DNA of 64,000 bases, from assembly GCF_905220365.1 (NCBI RefSeq), contig NC_061154.1, positions 1,178,001-1,242,000 on the forward strand. Direction: 5' to 3'. How positions within the stretch are numbered: position 1 is the first letter of the stretch; every line of letters starts with the position of its first letter. The notes under the pieces were generated by a model. The model saw nothing but the letters and a program-made list of their open reading frames with translations, ran no database searches and was not told the DNA's origin. This DNA is from Vanessa cardui (lineage: Eukaryota > Arthropoda > Insecta > Lepidoptera > Nymphalidae). This document shows, piece by piece, positions 36,565 to 49,320 of this stretch. Made by a program: the position numbers and the translations under genes.

Positions 36565-36735
36565 TGTTTATAATAAATGTATAATTCGTGCTTGGTGGTT
36601 TAACGAAAACTTGGTGAGGATCGATGCTTGTATCGTATTGTATATTGCTGTATTTTTTCCACCAAACACATTGTTTATGGAAATAATTTTCAAATCTCCA
36701 AATGAGAGATTAGGAGGATTATACCTTATACGAAT
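36565..36735 (+). mobile_element. Ancient SINE remnant
   Basis: 'tataattcgtgcttggtggt', 'gaaaacttggtgagg', 'ttccaccaaacacattg' and 'aaatgagagattaggagg' keep the order of the Metulj-like body with many substitutions. Confidence 0.5.
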
Positions 36736-36799
36736 AGTTTAACATTTACATATTCATTTGTAGGTTATTGTTATATTTTTATAACATAGCTAGTTGTAT

Positions 36800-36960
36800 G
36801 GGAAAATGATCGATCTGATTGATACGCGGCTATCTTCGACCACAAATATTGGCGCTGTAAGATCTATTAACCTTTTGTTACATCACCAACGTACCACCAA
36901 CCTTAGCATCTAATTTTATATTCCTTGAGTTTGCACACTGGCTCACTCACCAAACCAGCC
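36800..36960 (-). repeat. Diverged family B copy
   Basis: 'ggcgctgtaagatctattaa', 'gtaccaccaaccttagcat' and 'cacactggctcactcacc' follow minus-orientation family B order. Confidence 0.55.
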
Positions 36961-36964
36961 AAAT

Positions 36965-38105
36965 AAAACAAAACATAAAGAGACTAAAATAAAATTACAT
37001 AATAAACTCTTATTGAATAGGCTCTAATGTTAATTAAAAAAATGTTTTATGTCTAAAATCCGGGATCAACTACTTTTAAACGACATACTCTTTAAGCATA
37101 TAAACTTCTGTAATATCATAAGATTTATTAAGCTATATGAGAGATTTACGGCGCTCTTTATTGGTATTTTTGAATAATTTTATTACATATAATTGATTTA
37201 AATGAATACTTATAAGTCATTAGAGCAAAGGAAATGATTCCTAACTCGAGTTACAGCTTATAAATAAATATTTAATTATGTATTTTAACATTTCAGATAT
37301 TGCTAAAAACAGTATTGCTATATAAAATCTTACTATTAAAGATTCATGTAATGATGTGATTAAATTACTTTATCGGTGGAGAATATCAAAGCTAAATTCT
37401 TTATTTAAATATTCGACGTAATTTTATTAATAAGTGGGTTTTTTAGTAATATATATTTATCCATCTATAAAATTGCTGACTGAAATTTATATTTTACTAA
37501 CACACGTTCCAGTGCTGTGCAAAGACACCCCCTCCCCACTTTTGACAAGTATTTATTTTACGAGTACTTTATACGTATTTCAAAAGGACATTTTATTGTA
37601 AGCAAATGTTCCCTCACCTATCTCCGTATTAACTATACTATCATTCATCAAAACTGACTATTTATGCTAACTTACCAGTAATTGGTAAAATATTACTTAA
37701 TAATTATTATTGCAATTCCAATTATCAGAACTATAAGTGACCATTTCCAGTAAACCCAATCAAAAATGAATGAGCATTTAAAAATAAATGTAACGTAAAT
37801 AAAAAAAACGGTCGAACGTAATAATTTATTATTCGTATAACTATACGTTTTCGTATAGAAATGTGAGTAAGACGAAAAACAAATGAAATCGGCGGCGAGC
37901 AATTTTAATATCTTTGCAATCTCCACGCGGGCTTTATTAAAACCTAAGATCTTGGAACACAAGAGAAGTGACATCGAACACATACATTAAACTCAAACTG
38001 ATGTATACAGCACATAGATATTTTTTTTATATAATTTTGATGAAACGGGAATTATCGTGTATTTATATTATATATTAACGGTTCCTTTCAACATCAATGT
38101 ATGTT
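36965..38105. other. AT-rich unique stretch, no gene seen
   Basis: No recognised repeat. The minus-strand frame 37693-37983 (96 codons) has hydrophobic runs but AT-driven composition and no family resemblance. Confidence 0.4.
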
Positions 38106-38109
38106 TGGA

Positions 38110-38225
38110 ACAATGATGTTATGAATCTTGAGCCTGTAGTTATACAGGCTTTATCACCCTTAGTCAAACTCAAAGTCATATTATTTTTCAATACAGCTGC
38201 ATTACACTTACTTATTGATGGTCAA
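38110..38225 (-). repeat. Diverged family B fragment
   Basis: 'gatgttatgaatcttgagcc', 'gtagttatacaggct' and 'atcacccttagtcaaac' parallel the plus-strand reading of the minus-orientation copy at 26879-27164. Confidence 0.45.
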
Positions 38226-38228
38226 ATG

Positions 38229-38310
38229 AAACAGTACCACCGGTTTGAAAAAGAAAACAGACCTGTGAAGAACCGACGAAAGAAACACAGCGGGTCTTTT
38301 TTGTCTATTT
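38229..38310 (-). mobile_element. LINE 3' end fragment
   Basis: 'acagtaccaccggtttgaaa', 'gaagaaccgacgaaagaaac' and 'cagcgggt' match the 3' untranslated end seen at 23390-23430. The open frame 38097-38381 crosses this and the family B scrap and is not a gene. Confidence 0.55.
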
Positions 38311-38763
38311 TATTATTGTATATAATTTGTTTAATTTCAATTAAATATGAAAAGAAAATAAACAGCCTTAGATTCGGTTAACACAGTAGTGGTATCTGTA
38401 TTATACACACAGCCTCATTGTCAAGAAAAAGTAAGATTTTTAAATTTTAATATCAGTGTGATTTTAATACAATAATAGCTTTCTAGAATCGTATCGTACT
38501 TAATTATTAAGCCAAATATGAAACATGCGTCTGTTACCATTTCCAATTCTAAGTTTATTTTAATGTTCTGAGATTAAAACTATGGGTGGACTCAGCGATG
38601 CTGCGAAGTTTTGCAAATTGCTTTAAGCCGGTGGCAGCGTTTACAAGAACCTGTGACGGTATAGTTCCGCTCAGTTCTCTTAAGGCTAAGAACGGTTTCT
38701 TTGAAATTAACTAACAAATAATATACTTAATTAAATTTTCACATTTAATCAATAATATTATAT

Positions 38764-38844
38764 TGAAATATGTTCCAAACCTTTTCCTCAAAGGAGAGAA
38801 GGTCAAGCAGTGGGAAATTTACAGGCTGTTGTTGATGTTGTTTT
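38764..38844 (+). mobile_element. SINE 3' fragment
   Basis: 'gaaatatgttccaaacctt', 'cctcaaaggaga', 'caagcagtggga', 'tttacaggctgttgttgatg': the Metulj-like 3' end with a short GTT tail and a small deletion. Confidence 0.8.
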
Positions 38845-38849
38845 AATCA

Positions 38850-40215
38850 TAAGTATAGTAATATTTCTCTTTTGACTCTATTCCAAGTTTATACACATTA
38901 TTTAAAATTCAGCAATTTTCAATACATCTTTGAATTCATAATTATCTTTATGCTATATATCATACACAGCTAAAAAATATAATTAAATTACTTAATTTAT
39001 TTAAAGAACGCGTTCGAATTTCGAAAGCGTAGCGATGTTTAAAATAAAAGTAAACGAATTACCCAAAAGCTTAATTAACCGCAAACACACGCATAGTTTG
39101 CTTTGTTCCGACGTAGCATTGTAACGTACACTTGAAAATATCCAATTAGTGATGACCGGGCTTAAAGAGCTGCAGGGTCGACGGCTACGAGTATAACTAC
39201 AGCACGTATAATAGGAAGAGTCGAGGCCTCAGTACAGCGCCCTGCAGCACCCCCACGTTCGTTGCTCATACTGAGTTATTATTTTATATAACTTCAACGT
39301 ACTTTTAACAGTTGATTCTGTATTAAATGTATCTATTCTATAATTATTCAAACATTTGTAATGTATACTTGTGTTCATTGAGAATTGAATTTTTTGGTAT
39401 TAAGTATTTGCTGATTTTAACCCATTGTAATATCGAATTTGTTTTCATTTTTTGTTATGGACTTTTGTATAAAATATGCATGGCCATTTATGGATTTGAT
39501 ATTTAGCTAATTCATATATGGATAATAACTATGATTTGGTTTGATTTTGCTTTTTAAAGGTGTAAATTTGATTGAACGACGAATGTCATTTGAGTGTGTG
39601 TGTGCAAGTGTATAAAATCCAATATTAAAAATGAAATGTTTATTTATATTAAAAATAAAAAAGAAATGCCGCGTTACATATTTATTACGTAAAGAAGATT
39701 TTATCTTTTTCTTCCCTTTCATGACCATTACCGTTTAAAAACAATAGTTAGGAAGATTTATGTCCAAATTTTTATACTCCCATTGGTCTAATCTATCTAC
39801 GTGTTCCTGTTGCTTCGTTAGTGCACGATCTGATCACAATTTTGTTGTAAAGATTATGTCCTAAAGAAATCCTCATCCGGTCTTTGGGTCCCTCAGACAC
39901 ACATGAGATTAGACGAATGTTAATCTTAAGACATATCGTGATTCAGATTTCCAACCTGGTATTTATTAAATATTCATAAAATCCATTAATCTTCGAATTT
40001 ATATTATCAATGTCACATATATTCTCATATGGTTTTTACATCGTTCACAATAAGATTAATACTAAATATATTTACCAAAAGTCTAGTATGTATAATAACT
40101 ATAATGACTATCATGTAACGACATAATTCTTGAAGCGTATGCTTGTTAATTAAAAAGTAAATAATTATTTTTAATAATAATTATCATATCTCATGATATA
40201 TTTTAAGTGGATAAT
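38850..40215. other. AT-rich stretch with a GC-richer patch, no gene seen
   Basis: 39110-39260 is GC-richer ('gcagggtcgacggctacgag', 'cagcgccctgcagcaccccc') and unrecognised. The rest is AT-rich without repeats. Confidence 0.4.
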
Positions 40216-40219
40216 AGGG

Positions 40220-42060
40220 TGTATCCGCCTATATAGGTAGACATCGGTCCTCCGTTGTCCGACATGTCGCTCCTATCTGTTTCGATGCATTTGTCGTTTA
40301 AACACCAACCTGTAATAAATCAGACTCGCATCAGCGAACCCCTTAACGTCATAACCTATCCACGTTCACATTCTAATCACGGCTCTAATTCAACGAGATT
40401 AGATCTATTTTACCTTGAACCGCATTTCCACTTCTCACCTGCCCGGCTGCGATAATTTAAGCCTATCTCGAGTCCACTACGGACACTCTTCATTCAATAC
40501 TTTAAATGAGATTCTTATCGAGCGTCCTTAAATAGATTAGTAGATTAATGATGTCTGTAATAATTAATAATGGATCTTGAGTTTTACAACAACAATAAAA
40601 GCGGTTCGGTCGCCGTCGTAAACTGCTTGCAGTTTGCGTTGTTTCGAATCCTTTAACTTTACGATCCGTCAATACGTTCCCCATATTTACTTCCTCTTAA
40701 TTACACCGGTATTATCGTCTTCTTTATGGCCTATTTTTTTCATATGATCAAGCCTTGTACGGCGTTCGCGTATAAAGTTGATGATGCAATAACAGCATTG
40801 TGATTGCATTTGCGCTTTTTACTCGGTTCTCCTTTTAGTGAATTAATTAAAACGGATTAACAAGTTGTTATTAAAAGCATTAATGCCGGAGATGTAAAAG
40901 GTTTTCAAGTTATGATGATAATTTTTGGGCATAAAATTTAGACGTATTAATTTCACTTGGATCGGATCACATATGCAGCTCTTATAAATAAACTGTCCAT
41001 AAGTCTTAAGATTTCGATATGTATCGGTATAATGCGATTGATATATGAATATTTTTTACAAAAAATAACTAAAAGCAACAAAGGCCGATGTTTGCACCCA
41101 CTTATCTTTTTATCGGCTTAATTGAAATCCATACAAGAATCATTGAGATTGATCTAATCAAATGAGTCAGTAAAAAATAACGAACAGTCCCAAACGCATC
41201 TCGGTCAACGTACAAGCTTTAAAAGTCCTTTTTGGAAAAGGAGAAAAAAAGGAGCGCCCCTAATTGATGCGTCGTCTTTGTTTAGTTTAATTCTAACATG
41301 CTTTTCCCATTAAAGTGGTCAGGAATCGGGCTCGTGTTGGAGATAAGAGCGACTCTTTTACTCCTTACACGTTATAATATTATAAAGCCGGGGCAAACCC
41401 TCCGCAATCTTAACCCTAGTTTAACCGGCGGTGCTCGTTCACCACACAGGAGAGCAAATAAGTGAATCACGCGGCGCAGCGTTCGGCTTCGTCGCGTTTT
41501 TACATTGTCATTCGGTCCCTCGGGAGCTCCGAGTATTGAGAATCGATGTGTTTACGCTAAGTGCTTAAGTGCTTGCCGGGGATCGCGTTTCACTGATGAA
41601 TAAGCAATGCAAATTTATTAGCATCCAAGCATTTGTGTGCGTCTCAAAACAGACTCTCGCTTTTCGACGACCTATGCTTTTTACGTTTTTCATGTTTAAT
41701 TTGCATAATTATTCGCTTTTATCTCTAGACCTGAACGCAAAACAATGTTACTGGCAAGTTGAGTGTGTACGAAAATGACGATAAATTTTAAATAACGTAT
41801 CGAACAATGACGAAATCTTGGATAAATATTGACTGTTGACACTTTTAAACCGCGATCCGAGATCAGATGTTTATTTTACTGTGTAACCGGACCCGAGAGA
41901 ATCATGAAGACGGCTCGGCACCTTTTGTGGGTTTTATGGATAATCTTCGTTTTACGTGTATTAACATGGGGACTTGTGTCCGGTCGCACGTTCGATTCCC
42001 CGTCAAGCTCTCGCTGTTTATCAGCATCCACGGTCAATGTTCGATAATTTTATTACAGAA
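40220..42060. promoter_or_regulatory. Repeat-free GC-richer block, candidate regulatory region
   Basis: G+C and CG dinucleotides are raised unevenly, most clearly at 41330-41550 ('ccggcggtgctcgttcacc', 'cacgcggcgcagcgttcgg'). None of the repeat families is present. No coding frame is supported; a short signal-peptide-like frame at 41904-42047 is treated as a finding. Regulatory function is inferred from composition and repeat absence only. Confidence 0.35.
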
Positions 42061-42064
42061 GTTT

Positions 42065-43000
42065 TGTCAAATTACTTAAGCCTTCAAATTAAATTAAACG
42101 ATACTTGTTCCTCTTTGATATGAAGAATTAATTTATATGGTTCGTTTTTATGTTAACTTTTAGAGGACGGACGCGAGATACTGACTAAAGACTACGATAG
42201 GAGATTTTTATTCCACACTCAAACATATTGCCTCAACTACATTATACGTAATGTTTGATAATCGACTACGCTTTGAGGAACTTGACACTCACATGCTGAA
42301 TAAAGAAATATTGACTATTATGCTACAAATTTAAAAAGTATAACAATTTATACACAGTTTCGTCTATTCTCTTTGTCTGCATAATCTTTAAGGTATACAT
42401 ATACATATATAACTAACTAAGCGTATGAAATTGTCAACTACGGCTTTACTTTATAAAAGCAACTATTACTTACTATAAATTATTTTAATAATTTTTCCTA
42501 TTATTGTTGTTTTTTTTAGGATTTCGTACGTCAATTTCCAGTCAGGTTTGTCGATACTTTTTTCAATTGCAGCGTATCCTAAATAAACTTTTCTTTCTGT
42601 ACGTATCTCCTGTACTGAATTTTATACAAAACTGATGTCAATTTTAAGTAACCGCGTGGGAGACTATACAGTATGCATACCGGACTCACTATTTCATTTT
42701 ACAGTCTGAGAATAAGCTAAATTAAACAAGTGAGAGATCAGAGGCGACCAATAACGGCCTAGCCATCATACTAAATACCTAGCCTGTAAACAATAAGTTG
42801 AGCACCACGGCTCCATATAAGCTGGACATAAAATAACGTTGAATTAATTAGTATATAGATGGAATTAGCACATATGACTTGTATAACTTAAATTATTAAT
42901 ATTATAATAAGAGTTTTGTCTACTTTATTAGTTGATAAACGCGGTTCGATGTTATTAGTGTGTGATATCAGCTGGCTTTGATCAAATTTTGTGAAATTCC
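42065..43000. other. AT-rich stretch, no gene seen
   Basis: No recognised repeat or coding frame. Confidence 0.4.
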
Positions 43001-43004
43001 TCTC

Positions 43005-43062
43005 GTTGATTTGGCCGTAAAAGAGCGGCATACAGCGAAACAGACAATATAACTTTTGAACT
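43005..43062 (+). repeat. Degenerate TE 3' scrap
   Basis: 'gatttggccgtaaaagagcg' followed by 'aacagacaatataac' resembles the end of the 4690-4880 segment. Confidence 0.35.
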
Positions 43063-43350
43063 TATTATATATAATTATAAATACAATAAATATGTAGACA
43101 CGATTTTTTTTCAGGACAAAATATAGTGTATTTCTAATTATCAAGTAGGTATTATTGAGATCTTTCAATGGTACAAAATATTATTATAGAGACCAATATT
43201 CATCGAAGAAAGTACTACTTACTTACTACTACGAATATTTTAAGTATGAAATCATTGAAATCTGATAATTCATTGTGTTTGGACAAGAAAATTGTGTGTT
43301 TTTTCACGAATAATGGAGAAAAAAACTACAAACCATCTGCCGAGAAGTGA

Positions 43351-43381
43351 GATTAATCAACATTGTTATGAACTACTATAT

Positions 43382-43417
<36 letters not shown>

Positions 43418-43441
43418 ATATAGTAGTTCATAACAATGTTG

Positions 43442-43448
<7 letters not shown>
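43351..43448. repeat. Perfect 98-bp palindrome with (AT)n centre
   Basis: The left half opens 'attaatcaacattgttatg' and the right half ends with its exact reverse complement. Symmetry holds across the whole 98 bp around the point between 43399 and 43400, with an (AT)n core (about 43383-43416). The outermost bases (43350 g, 43449 a) break the symmetry. A second (AT)n tract follows directly. Confidence 0.92.

Positions 43449-43513
<65 letters not shown>
43447..43513. repeat. (AT)n microsatellite, about 67 bp
   Basis: Uninterrupted AT dinucleotides beginning at the right end of the palindrome. The open frame 43436-43645 (alternating I and Y) is produced by this repeat. Confidence 0.95.
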
Positions 43514-43516
<3 letters not shown>

Positions 43517-43559
43517 ATATCTTTTGATACTCAACACATACTATTACTCAAAATATCAA

Positions 43560-43602
43560 TATTTAAGATTGTCGTGTTCCGGTTTGAATGGTCATCATCA
43601 AC
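43560..43602 (+). repeat. Possible family B scrap
   Basis: 'gtcgtgttccggtttgaatg' resembles 'gttgtgttccgatttgaagg' of family B. Very short. Confidence 0.3.
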
Positions 43603-43604
43603 TT

Positions 43605-46600
43605 TGGGTCCAACGTTTGGTCAACATCCCAACATTGGCGAATGATTGATGTTATTTACATCAAAATGTATAGCAAAGTCAAAAATAATATTGTCAAATA
43701 CATAATTATTGTTTGTAAAATACTCGACAAAGGCAGACAATAACAGTCGTCTAAGCCACAGTTGAAAGGCGGGCTGTGAAGGCGAGCGCTCACAAACGCC
43801 CCCGTTTCAGAAGTGACATTGTAAACAAAAGTATCATATAAGTTTATTAATTACAAGACCCTCCGCCTCGAGCCTCCATGAATATTAATTACCGGATAGG
43901 CTTTACAACTCAAGGAGGGAAAGTTGTACAAAGAGCTTTATTATTTAAGAAGAAGGGCCTATGCCGCGTAACGAAATATGATTTTGTAAATACAATCGAA
44001 AATGAATTCTATAATTATCGTTTTAGAGACACATTTTATACGTACGTTTGTGTTATTAGTAAGAAAGTAGCGGAAGAAAGTCAATAGATGTAGGTGTTGG
44101 GGCAGGCTCGAAACGCCACGCCTTAACGTACAAACAAAAGGCTGTATATTACAATTTATACTTTATAACGAAACGTTCACTTCGGTTTCGCGTTGAAAAT
44201 AAGTTTATTTATATTATTTTAAAGAACGCACTGAAACATCAAAGGCTATAATTGGATGTACGTTAGACTTAGTCAAAATGTTTTTATATTAAACATTAAA
44301 GATAGCAAACATCAATCAACAATAAACAGGAAACAAGCTGACATTACATATTATAATTAAATTTTAACAAGTACCCATTCGTAATGTTAATTACTATATA
44401 AAAATATAATGACTGAACATTAGTTAATTTTGTTCATCTCTGTCACACGTAGACGTTAAATCAATGAGTGAAAAGGACGAACGTATTCACTTAAGTACAC
44501 TTCTATAGATGAAGTTAGTAATTACGATGTTTTCATGTAGTACTTGTGCGTGTTTACAACTGCAACTTTACTTTAAACATGTTATATGCAATTTACAGAA
44601 CATAACCTATAGCATGTACGTGTTTTAACTTAATTAAGTGTATCTAGATTTAACGGATAGCTTTGTTGACATTTAGTCGACTTTAATCGTTTTTAATCGT
44701 AAAAAAAATGTAAGTAAAATAATATTAAAATAGTTTTCCATAGAATATTTTATTGTTAGTCAAAAATCCACCATTACTTTACAAATATACTTCTGGGCGA
44801 TGAGTAGAACCGACAAAAATTGCTTAGCTGGGTTACATTTATAACCTACATTATATTAACTCAGAAATGATTCGAAATAAATAAAATTCAATACAAAGTT
44901 TGCAGTTTATTATTTTTATTCTATAATAATATTTCCTAAATTAATGTAATAAAATTCTAGTAACGCACATATGCTTTTTTTCTGTTGAAAAAATTATTAT
45001 AGTTTATTTTATTCCATTGTTACATTTCATCCATAATAATTATTCTTATCATATACCTAATAATTTACCTGTCCAGGAACACTTTGTTCTTAATTTGGAG
45101 TTAGAATATATATTTCACCAAGTTTATCGTTTCATGTTTCTAAAATAAGTATACTATCACTTATTTGTATTATCATCTGTGATCTAAGATTTCTAAAAAT
45201 TTTATATATTGTACAGGTGGACTTAATGATAATATTGTGTTATAAATATCTGCCCGATCAGACCATCATATAATAATAAATAGCCATTAATTTTGTTTGA
45301 TTTGTAACCTTGAAAATGAATTGGTATATATTACAGGTATTCGAATATGTATTGGAAAAAATATCATTCGTAACTATTTGCGATAATACTCTGCTACATG
45401 TAACAATTCCCTTTTTGAAATATTTCGCTTTATTAAAAGTAAGTTGAAATTAAATTCTAACGGAAGTACTTCTAAAAAGGCACGTGCTTTCCTACCCGAA
45501 TTCAAAGGATACATGTTGAAATACGCAAAAGAGAAATATTTATGTAATGGACAAAACCCCGAGGCAGTCTGTGAACATTATAGACGCGAGTCATCTCAAG
45601 TGCGCCTCTGGCATACAACTGAATCAACCATAGGCCTCCTTAAAACATAATCAGAGCAAAAACGACTTATATCACCAATAAGAACGTTCTAATTTCAATC
45701 GAATTTACACCGTACTTAGGGATATAATATCGTGTATCATTGATCGTCATCAGATTATTTGAAGTTAAATCTGCACAGATATCTACCCATTAAATTTTAC
45801 ATTGACTTTTTTTCTAATTCAACATTCTGTTAGGTTCTGTTCTAGGTATTGTTCGGAAGCTAGTTTAATTATGCCTCGCCATATCGAGTGGAAGAAATTA
45901 CTACGATGTCCGTTGATTAAGTTTTGCACGGTTTCGAGCGCTTGTTTAAATAAAAAAAGGAAAATTCAATTGCACAATACTCTTTTTGTTTTAATCAATA
46001 TTAATTTCGTTGTTGAATTTTTTTAATTGCTTATTTTGTTGTTAATAAAAAAGGCAGTTCAAATTGTTGAGTCTCCATAAATTCGGCATAAACAACTATA
46101 AAAAAAGAACAAGACAGATATTTCAAAAATAGAATTAATTCTGTAATTATTTAACATAACATACATTTAATAAGCAACATCGTGCACACAAGCAGTTAAA
46201 ACCATATTTACAGCCAAGCCACTACACTAAGAGTTATTATTTAAAGTAATTATTTAATTAACACGCCGTCGCAACCTCTTAAGCGAGTTAGGACAACAAG
46301 GAATTAAGTATGAGACTAATGTTAACACGCGTATACGTAGCTATTGTTCCATAAGACCCCCCGTGGCGGTATTTATGGAGGCAATACCCAAGTTTTGGCA
46401 CACATACCGAAAACCTCTATTAAATTAGGCTGTATCAAAACAGACGAATTCAAACGATTCTCTTTTGAAAGTCCATCGACGGTTTACACGTCGCATAGAG
46501 TATTACTTGTTAAGAAAAGCAAGCTATGTATGACGTTCTATTTGATTTGTCGTTGTAATTCAAGGAGTGTGGTAGTGAGGTCGAACTATGACTGTTAACA

Positions 46601-47760
46601 TTGTTACTCTTACCCCTCGCTTTTAACGTCATTAGTTGTGCGAGATTTCGTACGAACGCATAATGTGTATTTGTTTTCATAACTCAATGTATGCCATTTT
46701 CAGCCCTTTGTGCTGCGGATACACTTAATCGCTGTGGGAAAATATTTTGACTTTGAATTTTTTTTTTTTTAATTTATCGACGTGATATAGTTTTATAATG
46801 AGCGCAGATGCATGTCATATGATACGGCATTTGAATTTATTGATATAAATTCTGCTGATAGTAATAAATTAGCTAGAGTTTTTAGTCGCAATCCAAATCC
46901 CCCTTTTCCCCATTCATATAAATACAATAATCCTCTTAAATTTTTGTTACTAATTTTATATGCTCTTAAAAAATATCTATATTGATAACTTATGGCACAA
47001 ATTACTGCATAATGCTCTATTATACTACCAGATATGACTTATCTGTGACGTCACTAGTCTTAATTTAAAGCTGGAAACTGTAAACTGCCTTGTACTGAAA
47101 ATATACGTTATTTTAGAATTGCTTAGTATTTGTTAAGTTAGCCTTAAAAAAACATTTACTAGTAAAGTATATTAATTGAAAGGAAATAAACTCTTATTAT
47201 ATGAAAGAAATCGTACTGATGTATATTATATTTATTTAGTAATTATTAACAAAGTTATGCCATAATAACAACAGCACTAAACGGAGCAATTCGGAACACA
47301 GAGCTTTAAATTCATTATTTTTAATTAACAGGAATACTAACAATTACAGTGTTTATGGGGGTATCAAAATATTCTCAAACGGACTACGAGTCGTAAAGTG
47401 TTGAAATGATTACAAATTTTAAAACAGAACGAATTGTTTCTTTGCAGCTGACGCTATGGAATGCTTTAAGAAACGCTTAAGAGAGAATGGGTGGTAGAAA
47501 TTTCTTAGCCGTATTGTTAATTTTCTCGCGACATCGGTTTAGGGCTGCGCTTGTAATATTTGTTTATGACTTCTTTATTGGGTATGTATTTAAATATCGC
47601 TGAAAGTATGGTGGAATTTTTCATTCGATATTTAAATTTTCTTTTTTTGTTATTTTAGTTTATCATGATAGTATTTACTATTCCATTGTGATTTGTCCCA
47701 TGTACATTGTTAATGAATAATGTTATTCTTTATTATGAAATATCATCCTGCATGTATGTA
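43605..47760. other. Unique stretch with two GC-richer patches, no supported gene
   Basis: 43740-44130 ('ggcgagcgctcacaaacgcc', 'ccctccgcctcgagcctcc') and 46330-46640 ('gaccccccgtggcgg') have raised G+C without repeats. A 68-codon frame at 45444-45650 is unrecognised. One CRE-type 'tgacgtca' is at 47046-47053. The rest is AT-rich. Confidence 0.4.
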
Positions 47761-47764
47761 TATT

Positions 47765-47940
47765 TGTTACTATATCACGATAAAACTACTGAACGGATTT
47801 AAATGAATTTTTACAGTAATATATGATAAACAATATATAGCACATAGGCTACAATTTATAATGATTTTATGTAATACGGTCATAATATAACGATACATAT
47901 CAAGAGTCCGTGCAAAGCCAGTGCGGGTCGCTAGTTATTT
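47765..47940 (+). repeat. Degenerate TE end ('gcgggtcgctagt' type)
   Basis: 'aaaactactgaacggattta' at the start and 'gtccgtgcaaagccagtg', 'cgggtcgctagtt' at the end are the start and end words of a common degenerate lepidopteran repeat. A related piece is at 60015-60225. Confidence 0.5.
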
Positions 47941-47963
47941 CATAAAGAGGAAACAATATCAAC

Positions 47964-48150
47964 TCTACTTGGTAGTACAGCACTTAGTCATGTTGCGTTT
48001 AGAAGGGTAAGTGAACCAAATTAAGATGGTATGTTTCTTGTACTGGTATAATGTACTTACATAACATCTTAATTTCCAAGGCCTATTGGCTATGTAAGGA
48101 TTTGTTAATATTTCTTACAGCGCAATGCATAAGCGATGATGACAACATGT
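47964..48150 (+). repeat. Diverged family B copy
   Basis: 'cttggtagtacagcactt', 'gaagggtaagtgaacc', 'taacatcttaatttccaagg', 'aatatttcttacagcg' keep family B order. Confidence 0.6.
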
Positions 48151-48243
48151 CAAAATCATCCAAAAGTGTTACAGCAAAGTTATATTAACAAATGGAGATG
48201 TTTTCTCAGTTGTGTAATCACGATTACTTTGGCACAGGTGTTA

Positions 48244-48569
48244 TATCTTAATGGAGCCGAGAGGGCCCAGTGGTTAGAACGCGTGCATCTTAACCGATGA
48301 TTTCAGGTTCAAACCTCTATATATATATATAGTGCTTAATTTGTGTTTATAATTCATTGATCATTTTTCCGAGCTCGTGCTCGGCGGTGAAGGAAAAATG
48401 AAAACTTCGTGAGGACACCTGCATGTGTTTAATTTCATTGAAATTCTGCCACATGTGCATTGTGGCATATGTTCCAAGCAGTCTCCTTAATGGGAGAGGA
48501 GGCAATTAGCCCAGCATTGGGAAATTTACAGGCTGTTACTTTACTTTTTCTTTACTGTTGTATCTTAAT
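48244..48569 (+). mobile_element. Metulj-like SINE with 9-bp target-site duplication and altered middle
   Basis: 'tatcttaat' at 48244-48252 and 48561-48569 bounds the insert. The head 'gagccgagagggcccagtgg' and B box 'aggttcaaacct' are present. The segment after the B box is replaced by an AT-repeat ('ctatatatatatatagtgc'), and part of the 'attccaccaacc...' section is deleted. The end is 'ttacaggctgttactttac' with a T-rich tail resembling the 14.5 kb copy rather than (GTT)n. This supports two tail types among copies here. Confidence 0.9.
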
Positions 48570-48713
48570 AAGGTCTAGTTTACGATCAAAACCTTATTCT
48601 TAATCTTGTCAGAATACGTATATGACATTACTTAAGCGAGAAAATCACTGAACTGAACAAACCTTATAGTATATTAATTAGTAGTCAACTAGTTTGGGTT
48701 CTAGTCGGTTACT

Positions 48714-48740
48714 TATTTTTTATTTATTTATTTATTTATA
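48714..48740. repeat. (TTTA)n microsatellite
   Basis: About six TTTA units. What follows to 49020 is AT-rich and could be an old TE, but no family is recognised. Confidence 0.7.
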
Positions 48741-49029
48741 AGGACAACTTACAAAACATACACCATTTATAGGTTTTAAAATAAAGGTAATTACATTTCT
48801 AGCTAAGTGTTGTTTCAGTTAAAAGTTATCACGGCATGGAAAAGGACAGTATTTTCTATTAACCTAACACAACTTTTTTCTTTCTACTTCTATTATACAA
48901 AAGGGGAAACAAAAAATACTACCAATAATAATACAATATAAAATGTAAATTACAAAAGACAATAACAAATTACCAACTTATTTATTACTAACAATTAATA
49001 AAACGAAACTTTTTTTTAGATAACAAAAG

Positions 49030-49075
49030 TTACTCTCGGTAGAAACTACTTTCCGAACCGATGTAACCTGGAAAA
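49030..49075 (+). mobile_element. LINE 3' end scrap
   Basis: 'tctcggtagaaactactttc' and 'cgaaccgatgtaacc' match the inverse of 23375-23410. Confidence 0.45.
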
Positions 49076-49320
49076 ACAAAAAAAGAGAGAAAGTTTGATA
49101 ACGATTTCTTAATACGTCAAGAGTTATATTAAACATAGACAGTACCTCAAACAATTATGTAATATCTAAGCCTAGCTGACATTGTCATCACGAACTTTAG
49201 AAGGGTAGTACTACTGTATTGTGGTTGTAGTATGTACTGTCCCGCCATCTAGCGGCGAGTTATACCAATATGGATTAGCATTTAAATAATTTCCATTAAA
49301 TAAAAACATAATAGTAAAAG

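Noticed and set aside
37693..37983. 96-codon minus-strand frame with hydrophobic runs
   Set aside because: AT-driven composition yields F, I, Y and K runs by chance; no family resemblance or splice context.
43436..43645. Open frame with alternating isoleucine and tyrosine
   Set aside because: It is translation of the (AT)n microsatellite.
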